In this document: positions 32,975 through 44,021 of the stretch, piece after piece
Numbering within the stretch: the stretch's first letter is position 1
Layout: each line of letters begins with the position of its first letter
DNA from: Anthoceros angustus
Lineage: Eukaryota > Streptophyta > Anthocerotopsida > Anthocerotales > Anthocerotaceae
Assembly: GCA_010909165.1 (NCBI GenBank)
Contig: MU008167.1
Span: 1,042,001 to 1,106,000, forward strand
DNA length: 64,000 bases
Direction of reading: 5' to 3'
Position numbers and translations under genes: made by a program
Notes under the pieces: generated by a model
Told to the model about the DNA's origin: nothing
What the model saw: the letters and a program-made list of their open reading frames with translations, nothing else
The model's database searches: none

Positions 32975-35900
32975 TCATCTCGGGCAATGTATGCTGCAAC
33001 CTGCTTGAAACTGGAGATGCTCCTCTTCCCCAACCAAAAAGCTATGCACCAGTCCGTCCTTATCTGTCCACCAGCTCTGACCTGGCTGCTTCCATGCCCT
33101 GCTACTTTTTCGTCTTGCCTCCACATTCTGTGCCTGCTCCTGCATCTGGGCACCGGTGTAAATGTTTGACATCACCACATATGCTGATGCATCTGTTTGG
33201 TCTAGCTTCACTGCTTCATTGAAGGCGTGGCATGCCACCTCCACATTGCTCCACTTTCGACAGGCTCCCAACAGAGTGTGCCAAACTGCAGCACTTGGCG
33301 ATACAGGCATCGTCCTTATTAAATCTAGTGCCTCATCCAGTAGTCCTGCACGACCCAGGAGATCCACCATGCATGTGTAGTGGTTCTCCGTGGGAGTAAT
33401 GCCATGTTGTCTCCTCATGGCCTCAAAGTATTCACGGCCCTCGACCACTAGACCAGCATGACTGCACACTGTTAGCACACTAAGGAATGTGATGCCGTCT
33501 GGCTGGATGCCATCCTCTTTCATTCTCTGGATCAAGTCAAAGACCACCTCACTGTTCCCTTGACAAGTGTACCCTGCAATAAGAGCGTTCCAGATTACGA
33601 CGTCTTTTTCAGGCAATGCATCAAACACCTGCTGTGCATCAACGGTGCTGCCAGACTTTCCATACATGTTGATTAAACTGCCGGCTACGAATACATCCAC
33701 CTGAAGGCCTTGCTCTACAATCTGTGCATGTAGCTGCCTTCCCATATGCAAAGCTGCTACATTTGCACATGCCTGTAGGAGGCACACGAATGTCACTGGA
33801 TCAGGTACACCCCTACCTTCTTCTCGCATAGCACTGTAGAGACGAAATGCTTCCTGACCCATACCCTGCTGAGAATACCCTGCTAGCATGGCATTCCATG
33901 TCACCACATTTTTTTCACCAAGTCCGGCAAACACTTTTTCTGCATCTCCCAAGCTGCCACACTTTGCATACATGTTCACCAGACTGCTGGCTACAAATAA
34001 ATCAGCTTCATGTCCCCCTTCGCGGATCTCCTTATGCAGCTCCTTTCCCTTCTCCAAACCCAGGGTGCCCAAAGTTGCACATGCCTGCAAGAGGCACACA
34101 AATGTTGCAGAATCGGGTAAAGCCATGCCTTCATCTTGCATAGAACTGTAGAGACAAAAAGCTTCACGCACCATACCCTGCTGGATATACCCTGCTATCA
34201 TGGCATTCCACATAGCCACATTTTTTTGACCGAATTTGTCAAACAATCGTTGAGCATCCATTAAGCTGCCACACTTTGAGTACATGTTTACCAAACTGCT
34301 GGCTATAAAGACATCACCTTCATGTCCTCGTCTTCTGATCTGCAAATGAAGCTCCTTCCCCTTCTCCAAGGCTGGAGTGCCCACACTTGCACAAGCCTGC
34401 AGGAGGCACATGAATGTCACAGAATCAGGTGAAGCCATGCCTCCTTCTTGCAGCGCACTGTACAGACAAAGGGCTTCCAGTCCTGTGCCCTGCTGGGAAT
34501 ACCCTGCTATCATGGCATTCCACGTCACCAAATCTTTTTGACCAAGTCCATCAAACACTTGCTGAGCATCCTCCAAACTCCCACACTTTGCATACATGTT
34601 CACCAAACTGCTAGCTACAAACCCATCAGGCTCATGACCTTGTTCTTGGATCTGCATATGAAGCTCCTTGCCTTTCCCCAAAGCTGGGGTGCCCATACTT
34701 GCACATGCCTGCAGGAGGCACACATATGTCACGGAATCAGGTACAGCCATGCCTTCCTCTTGCATAGCACTGTAGAGACCAAGGGCTTCCTGCCCCATAC
34801 CCTGCTGGGAGTACCCTGCTATCATGGCATTCCATGTGACAACATCCTTTTGTTTGAGTTCCTTGAATACTCTCTGGGCATCTTCCAAGCTGCCACACTT
34901 TGCATACATGTTCACCAGATTATTGGCTACATACACATCGGTTTCATGTCCTAGTTCTTTAATTTTCTCATGAAGCTCTTTACCCTTCTCCAGGGCTGGG
35001 GGGCCCATACTTGCACATGCCTGTAAGAGGCAAGAAAAAGTTATCAAATTAGATAAAGCCATGTCTTCCCCTACGAGAGCACTGTAGAGACGAAGGGCTT
35101 CCTGCCCCAACCCTTGCTTGGCATACCCTGCTATCATGGCATTCCACGTCACCACATCTTTATGATCAAGACCATCAAACACTATCTGAGCATCGTCCAA
35201 GCTCCCACACTTGGCATACATGTTCACCAAAGCGTTAGCTACAAACCCATCAGCATGATGTCCTCGCTCCTTGATTTGTGCATGAAGGTGTTTTCCCTTC
35301 TGCAGTGCCAGGTTGCCCACACTTGCACATGCCTGCAGGAGGCACAAGAATGTCACAGAATCGGGGACAACAACACCCTCTTCTTGCATAGTACTGTAGA
35401 GGCGAAGGGCTTCATGCCCCATGCCCTGCTGGGAATACCCTGCAATCATGGCATTCCATGTCACCACATCCTTTTGTTTGAGTTCCTTGAATACTCTCTG
35501 GGCATCTTCAAGCTGCCACACTTTGCATACATGTTCACCAGATTATTGGCTACATACACATCGGTTTCATGTCCTAGTTCTTTAATTTTCTCATGAAGCT
35601 CTTTACCCTTCTCCAGGGCTGGGGGGCCCATACTTGCACATGCCTGTAAGAGGCAAGAAAAAGTTATCAAATTAGATAAAGCCATGTCTTCCCCTACGAG
35701 AGCACTGTAGAGACGAAGGGCTTCCTGCCCCAACCCTTGCTTGGCATACCCTGCTATCATGGCATTCCACGTCACCACATCTTTATGATCAAGACCATCA
35801 AACACTATCTGAGCATCGTCCAAGCTCCCACACTTGGCATACATGTTCACCAAAGCGTTAGCTACAAACCCATCAGCATGATGTCCTCGCTCCTTGATTT

Positions 35901-37827
35901 GTGCATGAAGGTGTTTTCCCTTCTGCAGTGCCAGGTTGCCCACACTTGCACATGCCTGCAGGAGGCACAAGAATGTCACAGAATCGGGGACAACAACACC
36001 CTCTTCTTGCATAGTACTGTAGAGACGAAGGGCTTCATGCCCCATGCCCTGCTGGGAATACCCTGCAATCATGGCATTCCAAGTCACCAGATCTTTATGA
36101 CGAAGTCCATCAAACACTCTCTGAGCATCCTCCAAACTGCCACACTTGGCATACATGTTCACCAAACTGCTGGATACAAACACATCACCTTCATACCCTC
36201 CTTCTCTGATTTGCGTATGAAACTGCCTCCCCGCCCCCAATGCCACGGTTCCCACACTTGCACATGCCTGCAAGAGGCTCACAAACGTCATGGAATCAGG
36301 TAGGACTACACCTTCTTCTTGCATAGAACTGTAGAGACGAAGGGCTTCCTGCCCCATTCCCTGTTTGCAATACCCTGCTATCATCGCATTCCACGTCACC
36401 ACATTTTTTTGACCAAGCCTGTCAAACAATCTCTGTGCATCCTTCAAGCTGCCGCACTTGGCATACATGTTAACCAAGCTGCTGGCAACAAACACATCAC
36501 CTTCACATCCTCGTTCTCGAACCTGGGCATGAAGCTGCCTCCCTTTCTCCAAACCTGGCGTGCCCACATTTGCACATGCCTGCAGGAGGCTCGCATATGT
36601 CACAGAATTGGGTACAGCCGTGCTTCCTTCTACCATGACACTGTAGAGTCGAAGGGCTTCCTGCCCCATGCCCTGCTGGGCATACCCTGATATCAATGCA
36701 TTCCACATAACCACATCCTTTCGCCCAACTCCATCAAACACTCTCCGTGCTTCTTCCAAGCTGCCACACTTTGCATACATGTCCACCAAGCAACTAGAAA
36801 CAAACAAATTATCCCCAATGCCACTGGCCAACACATCAGCATGCACCTGCTGCCCAGTTTTCAAATCCAATCCTCTTCCACAAGCCTGAAGAGCTGCCAC
36901 AAACACATGCCCATTTGGCCTCACACTAGACCCACACATCCTACGATACAGCTCTATGGCTTCCTTGTATCGTCCATGATTGACATGTGCAGAAATTATG
37001 GCAGACCACGTGAACGTATCCGGCTCAGCAAGAGCATCAAAGACCTCCATCGCATCTTGCAACCTGCCATGCGAAGCGTACATCCTCAGGACGTGAAATC
37101 CCAGGAAAGTGTCTGACTCGTACCCCTTTCTCACCGTAAAAGCATGTACCCGCCTACCGAGCACAAGATCCTTCTTCCCGACACATTCCTTCAGGACAGC
37201 ATAAAAGAGAGACCCTGAAACCTCACTATCTGCCTGCACCAGAACTTCCAAAGCCTCCACAGCCTCAGTGAGATGCCCCTCCTTACATAGCCTGCTCACC
37301 GTTTCAACAGTCACGCCCCTACCGTCACCTGCAGGCCTGCGACAGTCAGGATCATCCAGTAAGCTCCTGTTAAAGCCACAACGACCCATCCCCATATCCA
37401 GAGCAGCAAGCCGCACACCCACCCAACCGGGCTTGCAGAAGTTGTTTAACCAGAGGACCTCGTGAGACTGCCAGTGCAGGAAGTCTGGCCACCAGAGGCT
37501 CATCGTAATTTGCACGTTATCCCACCAAACTGTTGGGTCCCAAAAGAATTGTCTCCACAAAGCCTCCTGGCGAGGTGGGCAAGCCCCGTCTCCAGCTACA
37601 CATCTTCTTTGCCTTGCAAAGGTACATAGCGTCCCGACTTGGTTGTGCGCCAGCTGTTGATTCCTCGAAGAGATGCCAGCGGAAGCTCTTCGTAAAATAC
37701 CCATCACGCCACCGGCCATGGCACGGCCTGAGCCATGCATGCAAGCCGCACGACCCCATAGCTGGTGATCAAGACCTGCCATCGATGCAGCTGGCCGAGA
37801 GGTCAAACGTATTCGATACAAAAGCAT
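32975..37827 (-). CDS. Giant PLS-class PPR protein, E-type, with internal duplication and a one-base frameshift
   Basis: PPR proteins bind organellar RNA one base per repeat. This intronless reading frame runs from an ATG at 37827 (the ATG at 37719 aligns with the start of the paralogue) to a stop at 32975, about 1600 residues if one lost base near 35510 is ignored. As written it breaks into two frames, 37827-35461 and 35521-32975: the upstream frame shifts after KCGSL because TCTTCAAGC stands where the duplicate copy at 34881 has TCTTCCAAGC. A Trp-rich block with W-W-D-N and W-P-D-F precedes the repeats. About 12 PLS triplets follow, each with WNAMIAGY, LLQACAS and LVNMYAKCGSLEDA. Triplets 3-4 and 5-6 are a 624-bp duplication (208 codons). 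The C-terminus has E1/E2-like motifs (AAVWHTLLGAC, YVVMSNIY, SWWTDKDGLVHSFLVGE) and no DYW domain. Confidence 0.9.
34845..36091 (-). repeat. 624-bp in-frame tandem duplication inside the PPR gene
   Basis: The segment starting about 34845 repeats from about 35468 with an offset of 623 bp. One base is missing in the copy at 35510, so the ancestral unit is 624 bp, exactly 208 codons or two PLS triplets. Over the aligned part I saw that indel and a single substitution (GTAGAGGCG at 35396 against GTAGAGACG at 36019). Confidence 0.85.
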
Positions 37828-37928
37828 GTTAGAAAAACCTTTGCTACTCGCATCATGAGTTATGAAAGCAAAGCGAGGGCGCAGCGACAGTGGGCGCTTG
37901 TTGCATCCATGGCGGGCCAGTGTGTGTC
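37828..37928. promoter_or_regulatory. Head-to-head intergenic spacer of the two PPR genes
   Basis: The start codons of two divergent PPR genes lie 101 bp apart using the first ATGs (209 bp using the paralogous ATGs at 37719 and 37929). This short spacer must hold both promoters or a shared one, or the promoters lie within the coding starts. Sequence flanking it on both sides encodes related N-termini, so it sits at the centre of an inverted gene duplication. Confidence 0.6.
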
Positions 37929-40900
37929 ATGGCTGCTGGCCTAACAGGCATTCTAGGAAGAGCTTCGGCTCGTCTGTCGTCAAGAAACAAGCTTTTTGCG
38001 CACAACCAAGTCGGGAGATGGAGCAGCTTGGCACGACAGCCAAGTGGACTCCTGGCTGCAGACGGATCTTCCAACGAGGGTGGTCGCCAGGAGCATTTGT
38101 GGCGACAGTTTTTCTGGGACCCAACACTGTGGTGGGATAACAGGCAACATAAGAGGAGCCTCCGGGCGCCTGACTTCCGGCACAGGCATTCCCAAGAGGT
38201 CCTCTGGTTGAACAATTTTCACAAGCCAGCATGGGTGGATGCGCATCTTGCTGCCCTGGATATGGGGATGGGGCGTGGTGCCTCCAACAGGAGGTTGCTG
38301 GATGATCCTAACCATGAAGGTGTGGGCGTCACGGCCGAAACTGTGAGCAAGCTATGTCATGAGGGCCATCTCACTGAGGCTGTTGAGGTTTTGGAGGCAC
38401 TGGTGGAGACAGAGGGCTGTATTTCTGGATCTCTTTGTTATGCTGTGCTGAAGAAATGTGCGTTGAAGAAGGATCTTGTGATGGGTAGCCGCGTGCATGC
38501 TCTCACGGTGAAACTCGGGTACCAGTCAGACACGTTCCTAGGGTTCCACACCCTGCGGATGTATGCTGCTCATGGCAGGTTGCAAGATGCGGTGGACGTG
38601 TTTGAGGCCGTTGCAGAGCCTGATGCCTTCACGTGGTCTGCCATTATTTCTGCGCATGTGAAACATGGACAGGACAAGCAGGCTATGCAACTGTATCATC
38701 GTATGCGCCGGTCCAGTGTGAAGCCAGATGGGCATGTGTTTGTAGCAGCTCTTCAGGCTTGTGCAAGGGGATCGGACTTGAAATCTGGGCAGCAGGTGCA
38801 TGCCGATGTGTTGGCCACTGGCATGGAGCCTAATTTGTTCGTTTGTAGTTGCTTGGTGGACATGTATGCCAAGTGTGGCAGCTTGGAAGACGCTCAGAGA
38901 GTGTTTGATGGACTTGTTCAGAAGGATGTGGTGACATGGAATTCTTTGATAGCAGGGTATTCCCAACAGGGCATGGGGCAGGAGGCCCTCCAGCTGTACG
39001 GGGCCATGCTAGAAGAAGGCGTGGCTGTTCCCAACTCTGTTACATTTGCATGCCTTTTGCAGGCTTGTGGCAGTGTGGGTGACTCTGCTCTGGAGAAGGG
39101 GAGGCAGCTCCATGCTCAGATCAGAGAACGAGGACATCAAGCTGATGTCTTTGTAGCCAGTAGTTTGGTGAACATGTATTCCAAGTGTGGTAGCTTGACG
39201 GATGCTCAGAGAGTGTTTGATGAACTTGGTCCAAAAAATGTAGTAACATGGAATGCCATGATAGCAGGGTATTGTCAACAGGGCATGGGGGAGGAAGCCC
39301 TTGATCTCTACAGTGCTATGTTAGAAGGAGGTATGGCAGTACCCGATTCCGTGACATTTGTGTCCCTTCTGCAGGCATGTGCACGTGTGGGCACACTGGC
39401 ACTGCAAAAAGGGAAACAGCTTCATTCACAGATCAGAGGAGTCGGTCTTGAAGTGGACGTGTTTGTAGCCAGCAGTTTAATAAACATGTATGCAAAGTGT
39501 GGCAGCTTGGAAGACGCTGAGAGTGTGTTTGAGGGACTTGATCAAAAGGATTTGGTGATGTGGAACGCCATGATAGCAGGGTATTCCCAGCAGGGCATGG
39601 GCCAGGAAGCCCTTCGTCTGTACACTACAATGCAAGAGGAAGGCATCACTGTACCAGACTCTGTTACGTTCCTCTGCCTCTTGCAGGCATGTGCAAGTAT
39701 GAGCACCCAAGCATTGCAAACAGGGAATCAGCTTCATGCAGAAATCAAGGAGCGAGGACATCAAGCTGATGTATTTGTAGCCAACGGTTTGGTGAACATG
39801 TATGCGAAGTGTGGGAGCCTGGAAGACGCTCAGAGAGTCTTTGATGGACTTGGTAAAAAGGATTTGGTGACATGGAATGCTATAATAGGAGGGTATTCCC
39901 AGCAGGGTATGTTGTCAAAAGCCCTTCATCTCTACAATGCCATGCAGGAAGAGGGCCTGGCGGAACCTGATTCTGTGACGTTCGTGTGCCTCTTGCAGGC
40001 TTGTGCAAGTGTGGGCATCACAGCGTTGGAGAGTGGGAAGGATCTTCATATGCAGATCAGAGAGCGAGGACATGAAGCTGATGTGTTTGTCGGCAACAGC
40101 TTGGTGAACATGTATGCAAAGTGCGGCAGCGTAAAGGACGCTCAGAGAGTGTTTGATGGACTTGGCAAGAAAAATGTGGTGACATGGAATGCCATGATAG
40201 CAGGGTATTCCCAACAGGGTATGGTGCAGGAAGCCCTTGGTCTTTACAGTGCTATGCTAGAAGGAGGTATGGCAGTACCTGATTCCGTGACATTTATCTG
40301 CCTTCTACAGGCATGCGCAATTATGGGCACCCTGGCATTGCAAAAGGGAATGCAGCTTCATACACAGATCAAAGGAGCTGGACATGAAGCTGATGTATTC
40401 GTAGCCAACAGTTTGGTAAACATGTATGCAAAGTGCGGCAGCTTGGAAGATGCTCAGAGAGTCTTTGACAGACTTGGTAAAAAAGATTTGGTGACATGGA
40501 ATGCTATGATAGGAGGGTATTCACAGCAGGGCATGGGGCAGGAAGCTCTTCATCTCTACAGTGCTATGCAAGAAGAAGGCACGGCTGTACCTGACTCGGT
40601 GACATTTGTGTCCCTCCTGCAGGCATGTGCAACTATTGGAACCCCGGCGTTGGAAAAGGGGAAGCAGCTTCATGCAGAAATCAAGTCACTGGGACATCAG
40701 TCTAATGTTTTTGTAACCAGCAGTTTGGTGAAAATGTATACGAAGTGTGGGAGTTTGGAATATGCGCAGAGTTTGTTTGACGGAATTGATCAAAGAGATT
40801 TGGTGATGTGGAATGCCATGATAGCAGGGTATTCTCAAAACGGTATGGGGCAGGAAGCCTTTCGTCTCTATAGTGCTATGCAAGAAGATGGCAGGGCTGT

Positions 40901-42023
40901 GCCTGATTCCATGACATTCGTCTACCTCCTGCAGGCATGTGCACGTATGGGCACTCTGGCATTGCAGAAGGGTAGGCTGGTTCATGCTCAAATCAAGGAA
41001 CGAGGGCATCATACTGATGTCTTTGTGGCCAACAGTTTGGTAAACATGTATGCAAAGTGTGGGAGCTTGGAAGATGCTCAAAGAGTGTTTGACGGACTTG
41101 ACCAAAAGGATTTGGTAACATGGAATGCCATGATAGCAGGGTATTCCCAGCAGGGTATGGGGCAAGAAGCCCTTTGTCTTTACCATGCTATGCAAGCACA
41201 AGGCATGGCTGTGCCTGATTCCGTAACATATGTGTGCCTTCTCCAGGCATGTGCAAACGTGGCAGATTTGCATTCAGGAAGGCAGGTACATGCACAGATT
41301 GTAGCGCAAGGGCTTCAGGTCGATGTGTTCGTAGCAGGCAGTCTGATTGACATGTATGGAAAGTCTGGGAGCATGGTTCATGCAAAGCAGGTGTTTGATG
41401 CTTTGCCTGAAACAGACGTCGTCGTCTGGAATGCACTCATTGCAGGCTACGCCAGTCAGGGCGACAGTGACGTGGTCTTCAACTTGGTCCAGAGAATGCA
41501 AGAGGATGGCATACAGCCAGACGGCATCACATTGTCTAGTGTACTAACAGTTTGCAGTCATGCAGGTCTAGTGAACAAGGGATGGGAGTACTTCGAGGCA
41601 ATGACCAGACACTACTGCATCCCTCCTACGGAGAAACACTACACATGCATGGTGGATCTCCTAGGTCGTGCAGGACAACTGGATGAGGCACTAGATTTAA
41701 TAAGCTCAATGCCTTTACCGCCCAGTGCTGCAGTTTGGCACACTCTGTTGGGTGCTTGTCAAAAGTGGAGCAATGTGGAGGTGGGACGCCATGCGTTCAA
41801 TGAGGCAGTGAAGCTAGACAAGAAAGATGCTGCAGCATATGTGTTGATGTCGAACATATACACCGGTGCTCAGATGTGGGAGTGGGCACAGAAAATGCAA
41901 GCGAGGAGAACAAGAATCAGGGCATGGAAGCCGGCAGGTCTGAGCTGGTGGACGGACAAGGAGGGAGTGGTGCATAGTTTTTTGGTTGGGGATATGAAGC
42001 ATCTTCCCAGCAAGCAAAGTTGA
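37929..42023 (+). CDS. Giant PLS-class PPR protein, E-type, intact
   Basis: Intronless gene of about 1364 residues. The open frame extends upstream to 37890 but the first ATG is at 37929 and matches the paralogue's start. Residues 1-35 are Arg/Ser/Ala-rich, consistent with organellar targeting. Residues 57-103 hold LWRQFFWDPTLWWDNR, then RAPDFRHR and LWLNNFHKPAWV, which resembles the PDF motif of plant OSB ssDNA-binding proteins. About 10 PLS triplets of about 103 residues follow, each nearly repeating WNAMIAGYSQQGMGQEAL, LLQACA and SLVNMYAKCGSLEDAQRVF. The end has E1/E2-like motifs (AAVWHTLLGACQKWSNVE, YVLMSNIYTGAQ, SWWTDKEGVVHSFLVGD) and no DYW deaminase domain. Role inferred: organellar RNA processing, or editing with a DYW partner. 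Confidence 0.95.
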   Translation: MAAGLTGILGRASARLSSRNKLFAHNQVGRWSSLARQPSGLLAADGSSNEGGRQEHLWRQFFWDPTLWWDNRQHKRSLRAPDFRHRHSQEVLWLNNFHKPAWVDAHLAALDMGMGRGASNRRLLDDPNHEGVGVTAETVSKLCHEGHLTEAVEVLEALVETEGCISGSLCYAVLKKCALKKDLVMGSRVHALTVKLGYQSDTFLGFHTLRMYAAHGRLQDAVDVFEAVAEPDAFTWSAIISAHVKHGQDKQAMQLYHRMRRSSVKPDGHVFVAALQACARGSDLKSGQQVHADVLATGMEPNLFVCSCLVDMYAKCGSLEDAQRVFDGLVQKDVVTWNSLIAGYSQQGMGQEALQLYGAMLEEGVAVPNSVTFACLLQACGSVGDSALEKGRQLHAQIRERGHQADVFVASSLVNMYSKCGSLTDAQRVFDELGPKNVVTWNAMIAGYCQQGMGEEALDLYSAMLEGGMAVPDSVTFVSLLQACARVGTLALQKGKQLHSQIRGVGLEVDVFVASSLINMYAKCGSLEDAESVFEGLDQKDLVMWNAMIAGYSQQGMGQEALRLYTTMQEEGITVPDSVTFLCLLQACASMSTQALQTGNQLHAEIKERGHQADVFVANGLVNMYAKCGSLEDAQRVFDGLGKKDLVTWNAIIGGYSQQGMLSKALHLYNAMQEEGLAEPDSVTFVCLLQACASVGITALESGKDLHMQIRERGHEADVFVGNSLVNMYAKCGSVKDAQRVFDGLGKKNVVTWNAMIAGYSQQGMVQEALGLYSAMLEGGMAVPDSVTFICLLQACAIMGTLALQKGMQLHTQIKGAGHEADVFVANSLVNMYAKCGSLEDAQRVFDRLGKKDLVTWNAMIGGYSQQGMGQEALHLYSAMQEEGTAVPDSVTFVSLLQACATIGTPALEKGKQLHAEIKSLGHQSNVFVTSSLVKMYTKCGSLEYAQSLFDGIDQRDLVMWNAMIAGYSQNGMGQEAFRLYSAMQEDGRAVPDSMTFVYLLQACARMGTLALQKGRLVHAQIKERGHHTDVFVANSLVNMYAKCGSLEDAQRVFDGLDQKDLVTWNAMIAGYSQQGMGQEALCLYHAMQAQGMAVPDSVTYVCLLQACANVADLHSGRQVHAQIVAQGLQVDVFVAGSLIDMYGKSGSMVHAKQVFDALPETDVVVWNALIAGYASQGDSDVVFNLVQRMQEDGIQPDGITLSSVLTVCSHAGLVNKGWEYFEAMTRHYCIPPTEKHYTCMVDLLGRAGQLDEALDLISSMPLPPSAAVWHTLLGACQKWSNVEVGRHAFNEAVKLDKKDAAAYVLMSNIYTGAQMWEWAQKMQARRTRIRAWKPAGLSWWTDKEGVVHSFLVGDMKHLPSKQS

Positions 42024-43480
42024 ACATGAGTTTCGCAAGATGATAGCTGTTCTTCACACGGGCGTATGCGGTGATACCGCCTACGTCTGTCATTTGCGGG
42101 CATGGATTTCAGCGGTGCCAACTTCCGCAGTGTCTTGTGCATATGATGTCTTCAGCATTCTATCCCCTACCATTTTTGCGCGAGCATTCCACCTCCCTGC
42201 TTAAAATATACGAAGGAGATCGCACTCGCGCTCGGGGGAATTTGCCCATCACCCACGTCCTTCTTAGCGATTTCGGGTTTTGGGAAGGTATCAGATGAGT
42301 CCTGTTTGATTTTCATCATGTGAAATCTTCATCTTGAATCACTCACACATAAATTTGAAGATTTTGATTGAAACCATCTTATTTTGTCTGTTTAATACCA
42401 AAAAGTTGGTCATTTATTTTATCACGCTTAATAACACGCGCTGATCAAATCAGATAAAATGGTGAAAAACTAAAAAAAAAAGTCTAAGTAATAGCTACTA
42501 TGTTAACAAATGCCTGTATTGTATGCTTCATCTATAATCTCCTAAGAGTTCGCGATGAATAGTGCCTATGAAGAGCTGCCTAGAGAGGACTTTTAGTGAT
42601 CAGTGGTCTGGGGTTGGCAGCTATGTCGTTGCGTCCAGCCTTCGAAATATATAAGGGCTAGGGCAAAGTCGTGTATTTTAGTTTGTCTTGTGTTATGAGA
42701 CCTTTGGATATCTAGCCAAAGAGTTTGGCCCGAAGGCAAGGGCAATAGCCAAAAGACAGTAGATAGTTAGCCTATTTTCTATATTCTGTGAATAAAGAGC
42801 AGTACCTCAAGGAGGTTAAACTCTTTGTGTATTGAGGTTAAACTCTTTGTGTATTCTGTGAAAAAAGAAAACACCTCAAGGACGTTAGACCCTTTCTGTA
42901 TTCTCTGAATAAAGAGCAGCGCCTTGAGGAGGCTAAACTCTCTGTATTCTGTGAATAAAGAGCGGCACCTTGAGGGGGTCGTTTGCGAGTCGTCCTTATA
43001 GCCTATTGATGTGTCGTGAGGTTGAGAACGTTGAGAGCTTGAGCATGCACTGGGTAAAGAGTGAATTGGTGAGATCTCAGGTCGTCGGAAAGTTAGCACT
43101 AGTCGCTTCTTTATTGATTATGTGGTAAGAAGCGCTTCTCACCTAGCAAATTACATTTTTCCATGTTCCGTGAAAGTTGAACAGATTCTAAAGACAAAGT
43201 TTGGTCATTATACTACGGTAATGAGTTCATTAGTGCGCATTTCTGATCATTTATCTATTATTTACATAAGATTTTTTTAATAACTAAGTGAATGTGGAAT
43301 GGAATTAAAAGCGTCATTTTGGAACGGATGTGTGACATACTAAGATAGTTAAATTTTTGACCACCCTAAGTAAACGTGGGTATGATTGTTGCTTAAGGCA
43401 AACTTGCAAATTACAAATTGCTTAGTTGAGTTGAAAAGAAGTTAAACGGATTCCAGGTTTCAAGAAACTTGCATAAAAGC
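42024..43480. other. 3' flank of PPR gene and AT-rich intergenic DNA with tandem repeats
   Basis: At 42781-42975 a unit of about 50-60 bp containing GTGAATAAAGAGC(A/G)G and ACCT(C/T)(A/G)AGGA is repeated three to four times. The rest is AT-rich with no gene supported. Confidence 0.5.
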
Positions 43481-43840
43481 CAAGATTAAATGTCGCACAG
43501 TACCGAGATAGAATGCCTATCTGTTAACAATTAAATTAATCTAGGATAATAGTAACTCGCATACAAAAAAGATATATCAGATTGAGAAGGAGTTAAATTA
43601 CGCATTACTTGATTGGTCTTTAAAAAGAACTTGCTTAAAGTCACAAATGTGTTATTAATTGAAAAGAGTTAAACTGGCAATTAGTTGGTTAGTGGTTCAA
43701 AAGAATTTAAGATTAAATGTCGCAGAGTACTGAGATAGAATGCCTATCTGTTAACAATTAAATTAATCTAGGATAATAGTAACTCGCATACAAAAAAGAT
43801 ATACAAATTGAGAAGGAGTTAAATTACGCATTACTTGCTG
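43481..43840. repeat. Direct repeat, about 130 bp x 2, separated by about 100 bp
   Basis: A segment with AGATTAAATGTCGCA, GAATGCCTATCTGTTAACAA and GAGAAGGAGTTAAATTACGC occurs at about 43481-43612 and again at about 43708-43840 with a handful of differences. It sits immediately upstream of the element-rich region starting near 43840 and could be the border of an insertion. Confidence 0.6.
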
Positions 43841-44021
43841 TGGACAAGGGACGGATAATTTGACTCTCCTTCGGGTCAATTAGTAAGGGTTTTTCATTTT
43901 TTTTCATGAGGATTTGTGTGAGAAATAAGGGATACACGTGGATAATAAGGCATATTCAACCAAGTACGTAGGCTGGCGGCAACTCCTATGTAGGCAAAGT
44001 CTGGAGAAGCTCCGGAGGACG

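Noticed and set aside
33847-36690. Long plus-strand frames opposite the PPR gene with repeated H-x-I-P-C-H-H-type peptides
   Set aside because: They are antisense shadows of the homogeneous PPR repeats; the minus strand has the full PPR signature.
38538-41547. Minus-strand frames opposite the plus-strand PPR gene
   Set aside because: Same explanation: repeated antisense translations of PLS triplets.
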